From Thalassotalea piscium (GTDB lineage: Bacteria > Pseudomonadota > Gammaproteobacteria > Enterobacterales > Alteromonadaceae), in assembly GCF_030295935.1 (NCBI RefSeq), contig NZ_AP027362.1, positions 3,534,001-3,598,000 on the forward strand: a DNA stretch of 64,000 nt, in the 5' to 3' direction. Made by a program: the position numbers and the translations under genes. Positions within the stretch are counted from its first letter, which is position 1. Each line of letters opens with the position of its first letter. Under the pieces are notes generated by a model that was not told where the DNA came from, ran no database searches, and saw only the letters and a program-made list of their open reading frames with translations. Positions 42,101 to 51,246 of this stretch are shown one piece after another.

Positions 42101-42314
42101 TATACCAATCTCACTAATTATGTGTTCATTTCTACTGGTTAAAACAATCAACTACTGCGTTATTTATTTTATAATTATCGCTACAAGGATGTGGCTTATG
42201 TAGGCAATGCGGGAGCATAATTGCCCTGAACAACTAGTGATGAAAGTAAATGCCTTGTATTTGACTGTTTTCACTGCGTATAAAGCAGGTCCCTTATTTA
42301 ATGAAACTGGTATA
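42101..42314. repeat. MITE-like dispersed repeat, copy 2 (long form)
   Basis: The element starts TATACCAATCTCACTAA and ends TTAATGAAACTGGTATA, imperfect inverted ends matching 14 of 17 positions. It matches the copy at 2477-2639 but carries about 50 extra internal bases (42178-42227). It lies in the spacer between the tufB block and tRNA-Trp and has no open frame of note. The rest of the 886-base spacer 41860-42745 holds the tRNA-Trp promoter, the fossil tuf tail and two terminators. Confidence 0.75.
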
Positions 42315-42352
42315 ATTCAAGAAATCGATACTCTCAATTATTATTTCTTCAA

Positions 42353-42369
42353 TTAATGAAACTGGTATA
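42353..42369. repeat. Solo end of the dispersed repeat
   Basis: TTAATGAAACTGGTATA repeats the right end of the element at 42298-42314 exactly, 38 bases after it. It looks like the leftover end of another copy or a tandem duplication of the end. Confidence 0.7.
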
Positions 42370-42424
42370 ATAAATAGCACTAATTCTATGCATTCAAAGC
42401 TATTCGTACTATTAAAAATCACAC

Positions 42425-42446
42425 AAAAAAGGCCGCTTTCGCGACC
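42425..42446 (-). terminator. Terminator behind the fossil tuf tail, copy 2
   Basis: The minus strand reads GGTCGC, GAAA, GCGGCC and then TTTTTT. It is the counterpart of 24311-24332, with one G-T pair changed to G-C. Confidence 0.7.
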
Positions 42447-42483
42447 TGTTCTTCATGCTCGATGAGCCCTAAAACATTATCAA

Positions 42484-42534
42484 TTAAGATATAATTTTAG
42501 ATACTACACCAGCACCAACTGTATGACTTTCAGC
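42484..42534 (-). pseudogene. Fossil 3' end of a tuf gene, copy 2
   Basis: The counterpart of 24370-24420. Its last codons match the EF-Tu C terminus TVGAGVV-KIIS and stop, but the segment one codon further upstream (codon for Arg changed to His here) and beyond is unrelated to tuf. It cannot be expressed as a protein by itself. Confidence 0.8.
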
Positions 42535-42690
42535 TTCGTCGCACTCAAATAGGGATATATGCCATTACAATAACGCAGGAGCAGTTATCGAGAGCCCTCG
42601 CCAAAATTTGCTAAAAATTGTCTATTAAGTTATTTTTCTTAACCCATTTTATCATCACGAATAAATCCCTAGAGATCGCAGTGCAAATAC

Positions 42691-42717
42691 AAAAAAAGAC
42701 GCCGAAGCGTCTTTTTT
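42691..42717 (-). terminator. tufB intrinsic terminator
   Basis: The same GACGC-TTCG-GCGTC stem and T-run as behind tufA. It would separate tufB from tRNA-Trp and secE. Confidence 0.9.
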
Positions 42718-42745
42718 AAGGTTTAGATGGTTATCTAATCATCAA

Positions 42746-43930
42746 TTAAGAGATGATTTTAGATACTACACCAGCACCAACTGTACGACCACCTTCACGG
42801 ATAGCGAAGCGTAAACCTTCGTCCATCGCTACTGGGTTGATTAGCTCTACAACAAACTTTAAGTTGTCGCCTGGCATTACCATTTCAACACCTTCAGGTA
42901 ATTCTACTGCACCTGTAATGTCTGTTGTACGGAAGTAAAACTGTGGACGGTAGCCTTTGAAAAATGGTGTATGACGACCACCTTCATCTTTGCTTAACAC
43001 GTATACTTCTGATTCAAACTTAGTATGAGGAGAAATTGAACCTGGCTTACATAATACTTGACCACGCTCTACGTCTTCACGCTTAGTACCACGTAATAAA
43101 ATACCACAGTTCTCACCTGCACGACCTTCGTCAAGCAATTTACGGAACATTTCTACACCAGTACAAGTCGTTTTAGTTGTATCGCGAATACCTACGATTT
43201 CAACTTCTTCACCTACTTTGATGATACCACGCTCTACACGACCTGTTACTACTGTACCACGACCTGAAATTGAGAATACATCTTCAATCGGCATGATGAA
43301 TGCACCATCAATTGCACGCTCTGGATCTGGAATGTAAGTATCTAAGTGGTTAGCAAGCTCAATTACTTTCTCTTCCCATTTAGCTTCACCGTTTAGTGCG
43401 CCTAATGCTGAACCTTGAACTACTGGTAAGTCATCACCCGGGAATTCATATTCTGAAAGAAGTTCACGAACTTCCATTTCTACTAATTCTAATAATTCTT
43501 CGTCATCAACCATGTCACACTTGTTCATGAATACGATGATGTATGGAACACCAACTTGACGTGATAACAAGATGTGCTCACGTGTTTGTGGCATTGGACC
43601 ATCGGTAGCAGCAACTACTAAGATAGCGCCATCCATTTGTGCAGCACCTGTGATCATGTTTTTGATGTAATCAGCATGTCCTGGACAGTCTACGTGCGCA
43701 TAGTGACGGATTTCTGTATCATATTCGATGTGAGAAGTATTGATTGTAATACCACGCTCACGCTCTTCTGGAGCATTATCGATTTGTGCGAAATCTCTTA
43801 CTTCACCACCGTAAGTTTTTGTTAATACCGCAGAGATTGCAGCTGTTAACGTCGTTTTACCGTGGTCAACGTGTCCGATTGTACCAACGTTTACATGTGG
43901 TTTCGAACGTTCAAATTTTGCTTTAGCCAT
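42746..43930 (-). CDS. tufB: Elongation factor Tu, copy 2 (tRNA operon)
   Basis: The 394-residue product is identical to that of the copy at 24632-25816, with the same GTPase motifs. It lies 73 bases downstream of tRNA-Thr in the tRNA-Thr-Tyr-Gly-Thr-tufB operon, the usual second tuf locus of gammaproteobacteria. Its leader differs from tufA right up to the ribosome site, here AGAGGTATTTTAAA before ATG, so initiation may differ in strength. Confidence 0.98.
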   Translation of the reverse strand: MAKAKFERSKPHVNVGTIGHVDHGKTTLTAAISAVLTKTYGGEVRDFAQIDNAPEERERGITINTSHIEYDTEIRHYAHVDCPGHADYIKNMITGAAQMDGAILVVAATDGPMPQTREHILLSRQVGVPYIIVFMNKCDMVDDEELLELVEMEVRELLSEYEFPGDDLPVVQGSALGALNGEAKWEEKVIELANHLDTYIPDPERAIDGAFIMPIEDVFSISGRGTVVTGRVERGIIKVGEEVEIVGIRDTTKTTCTGVEMFRKLLDEGRAGENCGILLRGTKREDVERGQVLCKPGSISPHTKFESEVYVLSKDEGGRHTPFFKGYRPQFYFRTTDITGAVELPEGVEMVMPGDNLKFVVELINPVAMDEGLRFAIREGGRTVGAGVVSKIIS

Positions 43931-44003
43931 TTTAAAATACCTCTAGGTAGATTAACAAAAAATTAAATGATGTGGATAATTGACAGAATAATCTCAAAAG
44001 GAA

Positions 44004-44079
44004 TGGTGCTGATAGGCAGATTCGAACTGCCGACCTCACCCTTACCAAGGGTGCGCTCTACCAACTGAGCCATATCAGC
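44004..44079 (-). tRNA. tRNA-Thr (GGT)
   Basis: A 76-base tRNA with acceptor GCTGATA/TATCAGC, anticodon loop TTGGTAA (GGT, reads ACC/ACU) and encoded CCA. It corresponds to thrT of E. coli, the last tRNA before tufB. Confidence 0.98.
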
Positions 44080-44094
44080 ATTCCGATAAAAGAT

Positions 44095-44168
44095 TGGAGC
44101 GGACGGCGGGAATCGAACCCGCAGCTTTAGCTTGGAAGGCTAAGGTATTACCACTATACGACGTCCGC
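44095..44168 (-). tRNA. tRNA-Gly (TCC)
   Basis: A 74-base tRNA with acceptor GCGGACG/CGTCCGC, anticodon loop CTTCCAA (TCC, reads GGA/GGG) and encoded CCA. It corresponds to glyT. Confidence 0.98.
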
Positions 44169-44195
44169 GTATTCTCTCAAATTATCACAACAAAA

Positions 44196-44280
44196 TGGTG
44201 GAGGGAGGTGGATTCGAACCACCGAAGGCTGAGCCGTCAGATTTACAGTCTGATCCCTTTGGCCACTCGGGAACCCCTCC
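44196..44280 (-). tRNA. tRNA-Tyr (GTA)
   Basis: An 85-base class II tRNA with a long variable arm, acceptor GGAGGGG/CCCTCC, anticodon loop CTGTAAA (GTA) and encoded CCA. It corresponds to tyrU. Confidence 0.98.
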
Positions 44281-44309
44281 AAATTTGTTCACACTTTACT
44301 GTGTATTAA

Positions 44310-44385
<76 letters not shown>

Positions 44386-44404
44386 ACTACATTAAGTGGA
44401 GCGA

Positions 44405-44433
44405 ATTCTAGTGTAATGTTTTGCCCCTTGCAA
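44405..44433 (-). promoter_or_regulatory. tRNA-tufB operon promoter
   Basis: On the minus strand TTGCAA (44428-44433), a 17-base spacer and TAGAAT (44405-44410) lie about 20 bases before the first tRNA, followed by TCGCTCC. Spacer length and -10 box are the same as in the str and tufA promoters. Confidence 0.7.
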
Positions 44434-44523
44434 GCGTAAATCGTAAAAAATAGTGGCTTTTTACCTGATTGATGTTTTTTTATTCAAGTTATACATAAGT
44501 TAACTCGCTTTTATCGTTTTTTA

Positions 44524-45243
44524 TCAACTAAAACGTTGCATGCCGATAAAAACAAGATCGTCGAAAATATGATGAGGATAAGCTAATTGAGACGAGAGTT
44601 TGCACCCATTCCCCCCTGTAATCACAATTTCTATTTCATCAAACTGCGTTTTTAGCTGTTGAAACTGTAATTCAATAGCGCCAACAGTGGCTGCCCATGC
44701 ACCATTATTAACACATTCACTGGTGTTTTTACCCAGCGCTAAGCTTGGTTGTACACTTTTATCTGCAATAATTTTTTGGGTATTGTTTATCAGGCTATGA
44801 TAAAGCATATCAATACCGGGTAAAATCCAACCACCAAGATGTTGGCTTAGCGGTGAAATGGCATCAATTGTGGTCGCTGTACCTGCATCAATAACAAGGC
44901 ACGCTTTTTTCGGAAATAATTGACTAGCCGCCAGCATTACTAACCAGCGATCAATTCCTAATTTACTTGGTGCTTGGTACGCACATTGTAGTTCAAATTG
45001 TTGTTGCTGTGTTTGTAATTGCTTAAAGGTAATTGCTTTGCGCTTAGCCCAACCTTTTATTACTTCAGTAAATTGTTCATTATTAACATTCGCAAGAAAA
45101 ATCCTGTCGGCATGTTCAAATGTTTGCGATAACCATGCTTCGTTGAGTTGATTATTTTCAATATAATTAACCGTAGATCGGTTTTTATTGGTAATGCAAA
45201 CATATTTACTACGAGTATTACCAACATCTAACAGTACTAACAC
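44524..45243 (-). CDS. coaX: Type III pantothenate kinase
   Basis: CoaX phosphorylates pantothenate, the first step of coenzyme A synthesis. The 239-residue protein has the ASKHA-fold motifs LLDVGNTRSKYV at the start, DAGTATTIDAI near residue 118 and GGWILPGIDML. This type is not inhibited by CoA and needs a monovalent cation. Its start overlaps the end of birA by seven bases. In E. coli the unrelated type I kinase coaA occupies this place. Confidence 0.94.
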   Translation of the reverse strand: MLVLLDVGNTRSKYVCITNKNRSTVNYIENNQLNEAWLSQTFEHADRIFLANVNNEQFTEVIKGWAKRKAITFKQLQTQQQQFELQCAYQAPSKLGIDRWLVMLAASQLFPKKACLVIDAGTATTIDAISPLSQHLGGWILPGIDMLYHSLINNTQKIIADKSVQPSLALGKNTSECVNNGAWAATVGAIELQFQQLKTQFDEIEIVITGGNGCKLSSQLAYPHHIFDDLVFIGMQRFS

Positions 45244-46211
45244 TTTCTTAAGCTCACTTCGCCGCCATAAACCGGCTTTATTTGGCGTTCTACTTCAAGC
45301 AATAGAGCCCCTTGGGTGTTAATACCACGGCAAAGTCCGTAAGTGACCTTCTCACCCGCAACTAATTTAACAGGTTTATTGAGGTATAGATCTAGCTTAA
45401 ACCACTGATCTAGCATTTTAACAATGCCATGTTCTTGGTGTTCATGTAAGCGCTCTGTAAGTTTACTAATAATTTCAGCAATTAATATATTACGGTCAAC
45501 GGGTGTTGAGACATGAGTTTGTAAATCAGTCCACGGCTGATCAATTTTACTGGAAGCTTGCTCTGGCATAGACACATTAACCCCTAGGCCAATAACACAA
45601 TGACTTGGCTCTAATGCCTGCCCTTCTAGATCTATTAAAATACCTGCAAGCTTTTTTTCGTTAATATAAATATCGTTAGGCCACTTGAGTTGCACTTTTA
45701 TTTGATAGAGTGATTCTATCGCATCACTTATTGCAATAGCCGCTACAACACTTAACCCCATAGCTGCCGACATACCTTGCTCTAAATACCAATACATCGA
45801 CATATAAACATGAGATCCAAACGGAGATACCCATTCTTTACCTCTTCTGCCCCGCCCTGCACTTTGGTGTTCAGCAATACAAACTTGACCCTGCTTAATA
45901 TGATCAGGTAAACGACGCAGCAAAAAATTATTAGTTGAGTCGATTAAACAGTGTACTTCAACTTTACTCGCTAAAGCCTTGGTTGATAGCGCCGCGAGCA
46001 CCTTGGTTTTATCAACCAATGCAATAGGCTGTGCTAAGCGATAGCCTTTTCCGGTAACACTAAATATATCGAAACCAATCTCATTTAAGCTCGCAATTTG
46101 TTTAGAAACTGCCGCTCGGCTAATGCCTAAAGACTCACCAATAAGTTGTCCAGAAACAAACTTACCTGCAGCCAACTCCCTAATAAGTTGTTCTTTAATT
46201 GATTTAGCCAT
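45237..46211 (-). CDS. birA: BirA, biotin-protein ligase and biotin repressor
   Basis: The 324-residue protein has an N-terminal winged-helix domain (SGQLIGESLGISRAAVSKQI), a ligase domain with GRGRRGKEWVSPFG and WPNDIYINEKKLAGIL, and a C-terminal SH3-like domain. It biotinylates acetyl-CoA carboxylase and represses biotin synthesis genes. I prefer the ATG at 46211, which follows an AAGGA ribosome site eight bases upstream; another ATG three codons earlier overlaps that site. It overlaps the murB end by eight bases. Confidence 0.95.
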   Translation of the reverse strand: MAKSIKEQLIRELAAGKFVSGQLIGESLGISRAAVSKQIASLNEIGFDIFSVTGKGYRLAQPIALVDKTKVLAALSTKALASKVEVHCLIDSTNNFLLRRLPDHIKQGQVCIAEHQSAGRGRRGKEWVSPFGSHVYMSMYWYLEQGMSAAMGLSVVAAIAISDAIESLYQIKVQLKWPNDIYINEKKLAGILIDLEGQALEPSHCVIGLGVNVSMPEQASSKIDQPWTDLQTHVSTPVDRNILIAEIISKLTERLHEHQEHGIVKMLDQWFKLDLYLNKPVKLVAGEKVTYGLCRGINTQGALLLEVERQIKPVYGGEVSLRKC

Positions 46212-47232
46212 TAAAGCCATCCTTGATAATTAAGCCACTTGCCGAGACTATACGCACCTCGGGCTGCAACGAAACACCAAACTTAGAAAAAACTTGTTGA
46301 TTTATATTGCGCGCAAGTTCATATATAGCGGCTCCTGTTCCTTCACCGTGATTAACTAAAACAAGGGCTTGTTTATCATGCACGCCAACACCGTTTTGTT
46401 TAATGCCTTTGAGCCCAGCTTGTTCAATTAACCAGCCAGCTGCAAGTTTCACCTGTGTAGTTGATTGTTGATATGCTGGCATAGTTGGATAGTGCTTTAC
46501 TAATTGCTGGTAGGTTTGTTGGCTAACAACAGGGTTTTTAAAAAAACTCCCCGCATTAGGCTTTACCTTAGGATCAGGTAATTTAGCTTGCCTTACCTCA
46601 ATTACACGTTGGTATACTTGTTCGGGTGTAGCTTCTGCGCTTAAACTATCTAACCCTTGATAACTAATATTAGCCTGCCAAGCTTTTGGTAGTTTCAAAC
46701 ACACTTGGGTAATAATGCCTTTATCTCTCTTCTCGCGTTTAAAAACGCTATCGCGATAACCGAATTGACATTGCTCGTGTGAAAGTTGATGAAGCGTTTG
46801 CGTTGCAAACTCGTACCAATTTACATGCTCAATAACATCAGACAGTTCAACTCCATATGCGCCTATGTTTTGAATAGGTGCCGCGCCAACACTACCAGGG
46901 ATAAGCGCTAAATTTTCTAAGCCGGCATAACCCTTTTGCACACAATAAGTTACTAATTGGTGCCAGTTTTCTGCACTGCCTGCACTTACAAGGTATGCGT
47001 CGTCGCACTCGTCAACTGAGGTTCCCATAAACTTAGGTTGAATAATTACAGGCGCTTTTTCAGCTAAAAACAACGTATTACTGCCTTCACCCAAAATATA
47101 AAAAGGCTCATTTGTTAACGAACTAAGCTGACGTAAATCGTCAAGCGACTCAGGAAAGTAAATGCAAGATGTTACACTTTCAAATGAAAAGCTATTGCAA
47201 GATTTTAATGAAAAATTAGCTTGTGACTTCAT
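46204..47232 (-). CDS. murB: MurB, UDP-N-acetylenolpyruvoylglucosamine reductase
   Basis: MurB uses FAD and NADPH to make UDP-N-acetylmuramate for peptidoglycan. The 342-residue protein has the FAD-binding ILGEGSNTLF, IPGSVGAAPIQNIGAYG, the catalytic GYRDSVFK and PNAGSFFKNP, and is a type I MurB. I start at the ATG at 47232; the TTG five codons upstream seems less likely. It leads the murB-birA-coaX operon. Confidence 0.95.
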   Translation of the reverse strand: MKSQANFSLKSCNSFSFESVTSCIYFPESLDDLRQLSSLTNEPFYILGEGSNTLFLAEKAPVIIQPKFMGTSVDECDDAYLVSAGSAENWHQLVTYCVQKGYAGLENLALIPGSVGAAPIQNIGAYGVELSDVIEHVNWYEFATQTLHQLSHEQCQFGYRDSVFKREKRDKGIITQVCLKLPKAWQANISYQGLDSLSAEATPEQVYQRVIEVRQAKLPDPKVKPNAGSFFKNPVVSQQTYQQLVKHYPTMPAYQQSTTQVKLAAGWLIEQAGLKGIKQNGVGVHDKQALVLVNHGEGTGAAIYELARNINQQVFSKFGVSLQPEVRIVSASGLIIKDGFNG

Positions 47233-47379
47233 GAATATTGGGTTCAAAGGTTTTCAGTATTATATACCTATACCAGATTAATATGCGAGTTTCAGAGTAC
47301 TTTAGCAAGATTAGGTTCAAATAGTGCAGGTGAATAATATTGTGAACAACAGAAAAACAATAAATGCTATTATTACGGT

Positions 47380-49536
47380 TTACCCTTGCTTGCGCACAGG
47401 CATTTTAACTATGTTACCCATGTCTGAGTAGTATTTGTTTTGATACTTCTGACTATCAACACTTTCACTATGGTTAACAATAATGCCTTCAATTGGCGCA
47501 TTAACTTGCCTTAAAACGCGTAAACCAGACACAATTTGCTCGCGCTTAGTTTTACCGCCATGAACAATATATAATACACTATCAACCAGCCTTGAAATTA
47601 TTACGGCATCGCTCACCGCATTTACCGGTGGTGTTTCAATAATAATACGGTCGTAAAAGTTACCAAACACTTTAATTAACATTTTAAAACGTTTCATCGA
47701 CAGAAATGCGAGCGGGTTTGCCGGCGATATGCCTGAGGTTAAAATATCTAATTTAACGTTTTTATCGCGAATGATACATTCGTTAATTTGGTGCGTTTTT
47801 GCTAACAAGTTTGACAGCCCCGGACGATGCAACTCTAAATTCAAACTTTTATATAACGTTGGGTGTCGCATATCCGCTTCAATCAGCAAGACCTTCTCCA
47901 TCTCACTAAACGAGCGAGCGAGCTCAAGCGCTACAGTAGATTTACCTTCATTAGGCACCGAAGAGGTGATCGCAATAATTTTAGGTGCTTTTTTCTCAGC
48001 ACTAAATAACAATGCCGTTCGCAATGACCTAATAGCTTCAATAAATCGACTATCAGTAAAATACGAAGGATCATTTTCAGATTGATTTTTTACTTTAAAT
48101 TTAGGGAGTACCGCTAAAATAGGCGCTTCTTTAAAGTTATCAAGCTTACGGCGAGAGTTAAGAGTGTCGAGCAATAGCTCTCTCATAATAACAATAATAG
48201 AAATAAATGCCGCAGATAGCATAAATGCCATAATCACATATAAGCTTTTGTTCGGTGCTACACGGCTTTTAGGCGTAAGGGCCTTATCGATAAACCTGAC
48301 ATAGAAATTAGAATTATAATTTCCCATTGCATCAGCTTCTTTTAGGCGAACTAAGTAATTATTGTATAGCTCTTTATTAGTTTTAACTTCGCGCTCTAAC
48401 TGCGAAAACTTATTCTCTAAACGGCTTAAGCGTAGGTAATCTTTCTTGGCACTATCTAAACGACGCTGAGTAGCTTTAACTTTTTCAATCGCGCTAAAGT
48501 AACTCTTTTCTAGCGAAATAACTAAATTGTTAACATGCTCTTTCAGGCGACTTTGTAATGATGCTAATTCTGACTCAATAGCTACTCTTTTTGGATGTTT
48601 AGGACCATAACGTTTTGACAATTCGTTAAATTTTCGCTCAATTTGCCCTTCTGAACGCTTTAACTGCAAGTAGGTTACTTGGTTAGCAATTTGTTCTAAT
48701 TCAATTAAGGCATCAAAGTCACCCTTATGGGCTTGAATATATTGGTAAGTTACCTCTAACTCGTCGGCTTTTTTTGAAGCGGTTAATGCAGATGATGTAA
48801 GCTCTGTAAGCTCTGAGCCAACAAGCCCTGAAATCCCTTTAATATCAACAATACCTTCAGTTTCTCGGTAGGTTTGTAACGCTAATTCTGACGACTCAAG
48901 CTTTTTGCCTAACCCTTCTAGCTGATCAACTAGCCACTGAGAAGTAGACTCTTTCGACTCACTATGAATTTCATCTTGATACTGTAAATAGGTAATTCCT
49001 ATCTGATTAGCAACCTCCATCGACAGTTCAGGTGAATATGAAGTAAAAGAAATTTTAACTAATTCAGTGCCTGAAATAGGATTAATACTTAAGCGAGATC
49101 GAAAGGCAGGCACCACTTGGCTAATTGTAGGCCTAACATCTGATGTGCCCCTAGAAGCTAAAAATGGAATTTTATTATTATATTTACCACTATTAAACTC
49201 TTCATGCGCGGTTAAGTTTAAGCGCGAAATAACACGCTCGGCAAATTTTCTTGAACGCAATAATTCATATTGTGTCTGAATTTGTTCTTGGCTAGCAGTA
49301 GACTCGTTAAACGCATCGTTAATAGATAACGTGTTCGCAGGTTTTTTGGTACCTATTTGTAAAATGGCAGTCGCTTTATAAGACGGCTTAAGCAACGACA
49401 CATAAAAAGCAACTACCAAGGTAATTAACAACGTAAAGAAAACAATTTTCCAGCGCCTAGACCAAAGCGGGCTTAAAATTTCTTTTAAGGCCACTTCTTC
49501 ATACGCTAAATTGTCAAATTCGTGTTGTTTATTCAA
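47380..49536 (-). CDS. Wzc-like polysaccharide tyrosine autokinase
   Basis: The 718-residue inner-membrane protein has a Wzz domain between membrane helices at about 31-50 and 432-451, with a long coiled coil in the periplasmic part. The cytoplasmic BY-kinase domain follows, with Walker A SSVPNEGKST (about 525-534), Walker A' LLIEADMRHP (about 551-560) and Walker B RIIIETPP. The C terminus holds only three tyrosines (698, 702, 703), fewer than the cluster in E. coli Wzc. Such proteins control polymerisation and export of exopolysaccharide. It overlaps the Wza-like gene by four bases. Confidence 0.92.
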   Translation of the reverse strand: MNKQHEFDNLAYEEVALKEILSPLWSRRWKIVFFTLLITLVVAFYVSLLKPSYKATAILQIGTKKPANTLSINDAFNESTASQEQIQTQYELLRSRKFAERVISRLNLTAHEEFNSGKYNNKIPFLASRGTSDVRPTISQVVPAFRSRLSINPISGTELVKISFTSYSPELSMEVANQIGITYLQYQDEIHSESKESTSQWLVDQLEGLGKKLESSELALQTYRETEGIVDIKGISGLVGSELTELTSSALTASKKADELEVTYQYIQAHKGDFDALIELEQIANQVTYLQLKRSEGQIERKFNELSKRYGPKHPKRVAIESELASLQSRLKEHVNNLVISLEKSYFSAIEKVKATQRRLDSAKKDYLRLSRLENKFSQLEREVKTNKELYNNYLVRLKEADAMGNYNSNFYVRFIDKALTPKSRVAPNKSLYVIMAFMLSAAFISIIVIMRELLLDTLNSRRKLDNFKEAPILAVLPKFKVKNQSENDPSYFTDSRFIEAIRSLRTALLFSAEKKAPKIIAITSSVPNEGKSTVALELARSFSEMEKVLLIEADMRHPTLYKSLNLELHRPGLSNLLAKTHQINECIIRDKNVKLDILTSGISPANPLAFLSMKRFKMLIKVFGNFYDRIIIETPPVNAVSDAVIISRLVDSVLYIVHGGKTKREQIVSGLRVLRQVNAPIEGIIVNHSESVDSQKYQNKYYSDMGNIVKMPVRKQG

Positions 49537-50054
49537 AAGAAGCTTTGCTCTATCTTAATAATATCGTCGGGTTGAATTAACGTGGCAACAGTCGCGTTAA
49601 TCGTCATAGTAGTGCCATCAACAATACGTGTAATTTTCCAATCAGAATTCGATGCTCTACTGGCTAAACCGCCAGCTAAAGCAATTGCTTTATCAAGCGT
49701 TAAATCATCCTGAAATGGATAGCCTCCTGGACGTTTTACTTGTCCATGAATAAAAAATGGGCGATAACTCACCACTGATACCGTTACCTGAGGATCAATT
49801 AAGTAGTCACCTAACAAACCGTCGTAAATACGCTTCTCAAGTAACTTAGTTGTTAAACCAATAACGTGTAAATCACCAATAAATGGAAAGGTAATAACAC
49901 CCGACTTATCAATTTTAACCTTAGTGGTTAAATCAGGCTCATCGTATACGGTTATTGCTATTTGATCACCAGATCCTAGTTTATAGCTGCCAGAAAAGGC
50001 GAAACTACTAATTAGTAACAAAAAAATGGTACTAAAGAGTTGTGTTTTTTTCAT
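49533..50054 (-). CDS. Short Wza-like polysaccharide export protein
   Basis: The 173-residue protein has a signal peptide (residues 1-21, FAFS before GSYKLGSGD), a Poly_export domain (about 23-95) and one SLBB domain (about 98-160, FIHGQVKRPGGYPF). E. coli Wza is about 380 residues, with more SLBB domains and a C-terminal helix that spans the outer membrane. This form lacks that helix and has no lipobox Cys, so it must rely on another outer-membrane partner, probably the barrel encoded just upstream. Confidence 0.9.
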   Translation of the reverse strand: MKKTQLFSTIFLLLISSFAFSGSYKLGSGDQIAITVYDEPDLTTKVKIDKSGVITFPFIGDLHVIGLTTKLLEKRIYDGLLGDYLIDPQVTVSVVSYRPFFIHGQVKRPGGYPFQDDLTLDKAIALAGGLASRASNSDWKITRIVDGTTMTINATVATLIQPDDIIKIEQSFF

Positions 50055-50064
50055 TCAAACCTCA

Positions 50065-51246
50065 TCAAAGTGTAGCATTAAAGCCTATTGAAAGGCTATT
50101 TCTCTGATAGTCTAAACTACTAATACTCGCATCTAGTCCTTTAAAGTCATAAGTAAAGTAGAACGATAACCAACTATTACGTTGATAATGTATTGCGATG
50201 TTTGTTGTTAAATAATCTTCTGTTGTTAACTGCATAGGAGAGACAACATCTTGGCTGTTAAAACCTACCCTTGCATTAATTGCTAAATAGTCGTGCCATT
50301 TTTTATGAACACCTACCACTAAGTTATCGACCAAACGGTAACTATCTTGAAGTTTATTCGCCTCAGCAAAATCTCGCTCAGACATAAGAGTAAAGCTAAG
50401 GTCTTCTAAAGGCTTCCACCCTAGATTCACTCGCCATTTTATTGCGCTGTCGTTTGCTAAAGCAGATTGCTCAAATTGTATTTCTTGGTAACCTAATAAT
50501 AACGCAAGATCAGTTATTGTGCTCGGCTGCCATTTAAAGCCAAGTAAACCAACATATTTATTTTTACTCAGCGCTTCGTTATGTTTATATGATACACGCT
50601 CAGCTTTAATTTCACTGGTAAAGTAAGAGCCTCCACCAATTAGGTAGTCGAACGAGGGGTTAATATAAACACTATTTCTATCAAGAATCCGTGTTACATC
50701 TCGACGTGTTTTATAACGATTAGTATTTTGCCCTATAACAAACCGAAGCTTTGCAACAGAGTCTTCACGGCCATATAAAAAGCCCCCCTGTAGTTCTGCA
50801 GTTTGCTTAGTGTCTCCAACCCAAAGTGCACGAGCATTACCCAAAGACAACCCTGTTCCACGCGCTTCATATTGTTCTGAAAACCGAGTATTTACAAAAA
50901 ATGTTTGATTAATAGCAGGTTTAAATTGATAAGACGGTGCAATGTTAAAGTTGCTATAGTTGTCTTGTGAGAAAGCTTGAAAACTAACATGCTCACTTTC
51001 AGCTAACAATTGCACTAGGTGATGTTCAAACTCTGTTTTAATGGTAATGGTGGGCAGTAATTTAAAAAAACTCGTGTGTTCGGTGTTGTTATTATCATAA
51101 AGGAAATTATCAACAGCGCCTACTTCACTGTGTATAGTAAACACCATTTCATTGTTAGTTTGCTCATAACCCATGCTTTTTGAAGCACCAAATAGCGCAA
51201 TTACACACAACGATAATAAAAAAAATTGAATAGAACGACCTAACAA
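50065..51246 (-). CDS. Outer-membrane beta-barrel, EpsL/VpsM-like
   Basis: The 393-residue protein has a signal peptide (hydrophobic residues 9-22) followed by alternating amphipathic strands rich in Tyr, Phe and Trp, as expected of an outer-membrane barrel. It resembles the barrel proteins found with Wza and Wzc in exopolysaccharide operons (EpsL or VpsM type); this assignment rests on context and composition. It is the first gene of the three, ten bases before the Wza-like gene. Confidence 0.75.
   Translation of the reverse strand: MLGRSIQFFLLSLCVIALFGASKSMGYEQTNNEMVFTIHSEVGAVDNFLYDNNNTEHTSFFKLLPTITIKTEFEHHLVQLLAESEHVSFQAFSQDNYSNFNIAPSYQFKPAINQTFFVNTRFSEQYEARGTGLSLGNARALWVGDTKQTAELQGGFLYGREDSVAKLRFVIGQNTNRYKTRRDVTRILDRNSVYINPSFDYLIGGGSYFTSEIKAERVSYKHNEALSKNKYVGLLGFKWQPSTITDLALLLGYQEIQFEQSALANDSAIKWRVNLGWKPLEDLSFTLMSERDFAEANKLQDSYRLVDNLVVGVHKKWHDYLAINARVGFNSQDVVSPMQLTTEDYLTTNIAIHYQRNSWLSFYFTYDFKGLDASISSLDYQRNSLSIGFNATL

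Larger units (their letters stand above)
42420..43934 (-). repeat. Duplicated tuf block, copy 2
   Basis: This aligns without gaps to 24306-25820. Inside tuf I found three synonymous differences, all in the first 250 bases of the gene. At least five more lie in the downstream spacer. Flanking sequence on both sides is unrelated between copies, so the two are real separate loci kept alike by recombination. Confidence 0.9.

Noticed and set aside
42746..43930. Second tuf gene as an assembly duplicate
   Set aside because: Flanks differ on both sides and there are several point differences; two tuf loci in these contexts are normal in gammaproteobacteria.
44094..44309. A 71-codon open frame across the tRNA cluster on the plus strand
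   Set aside because: It is antisense to tRNA-Gly and tRNA-Tyr; this is a well-known type of false gene.
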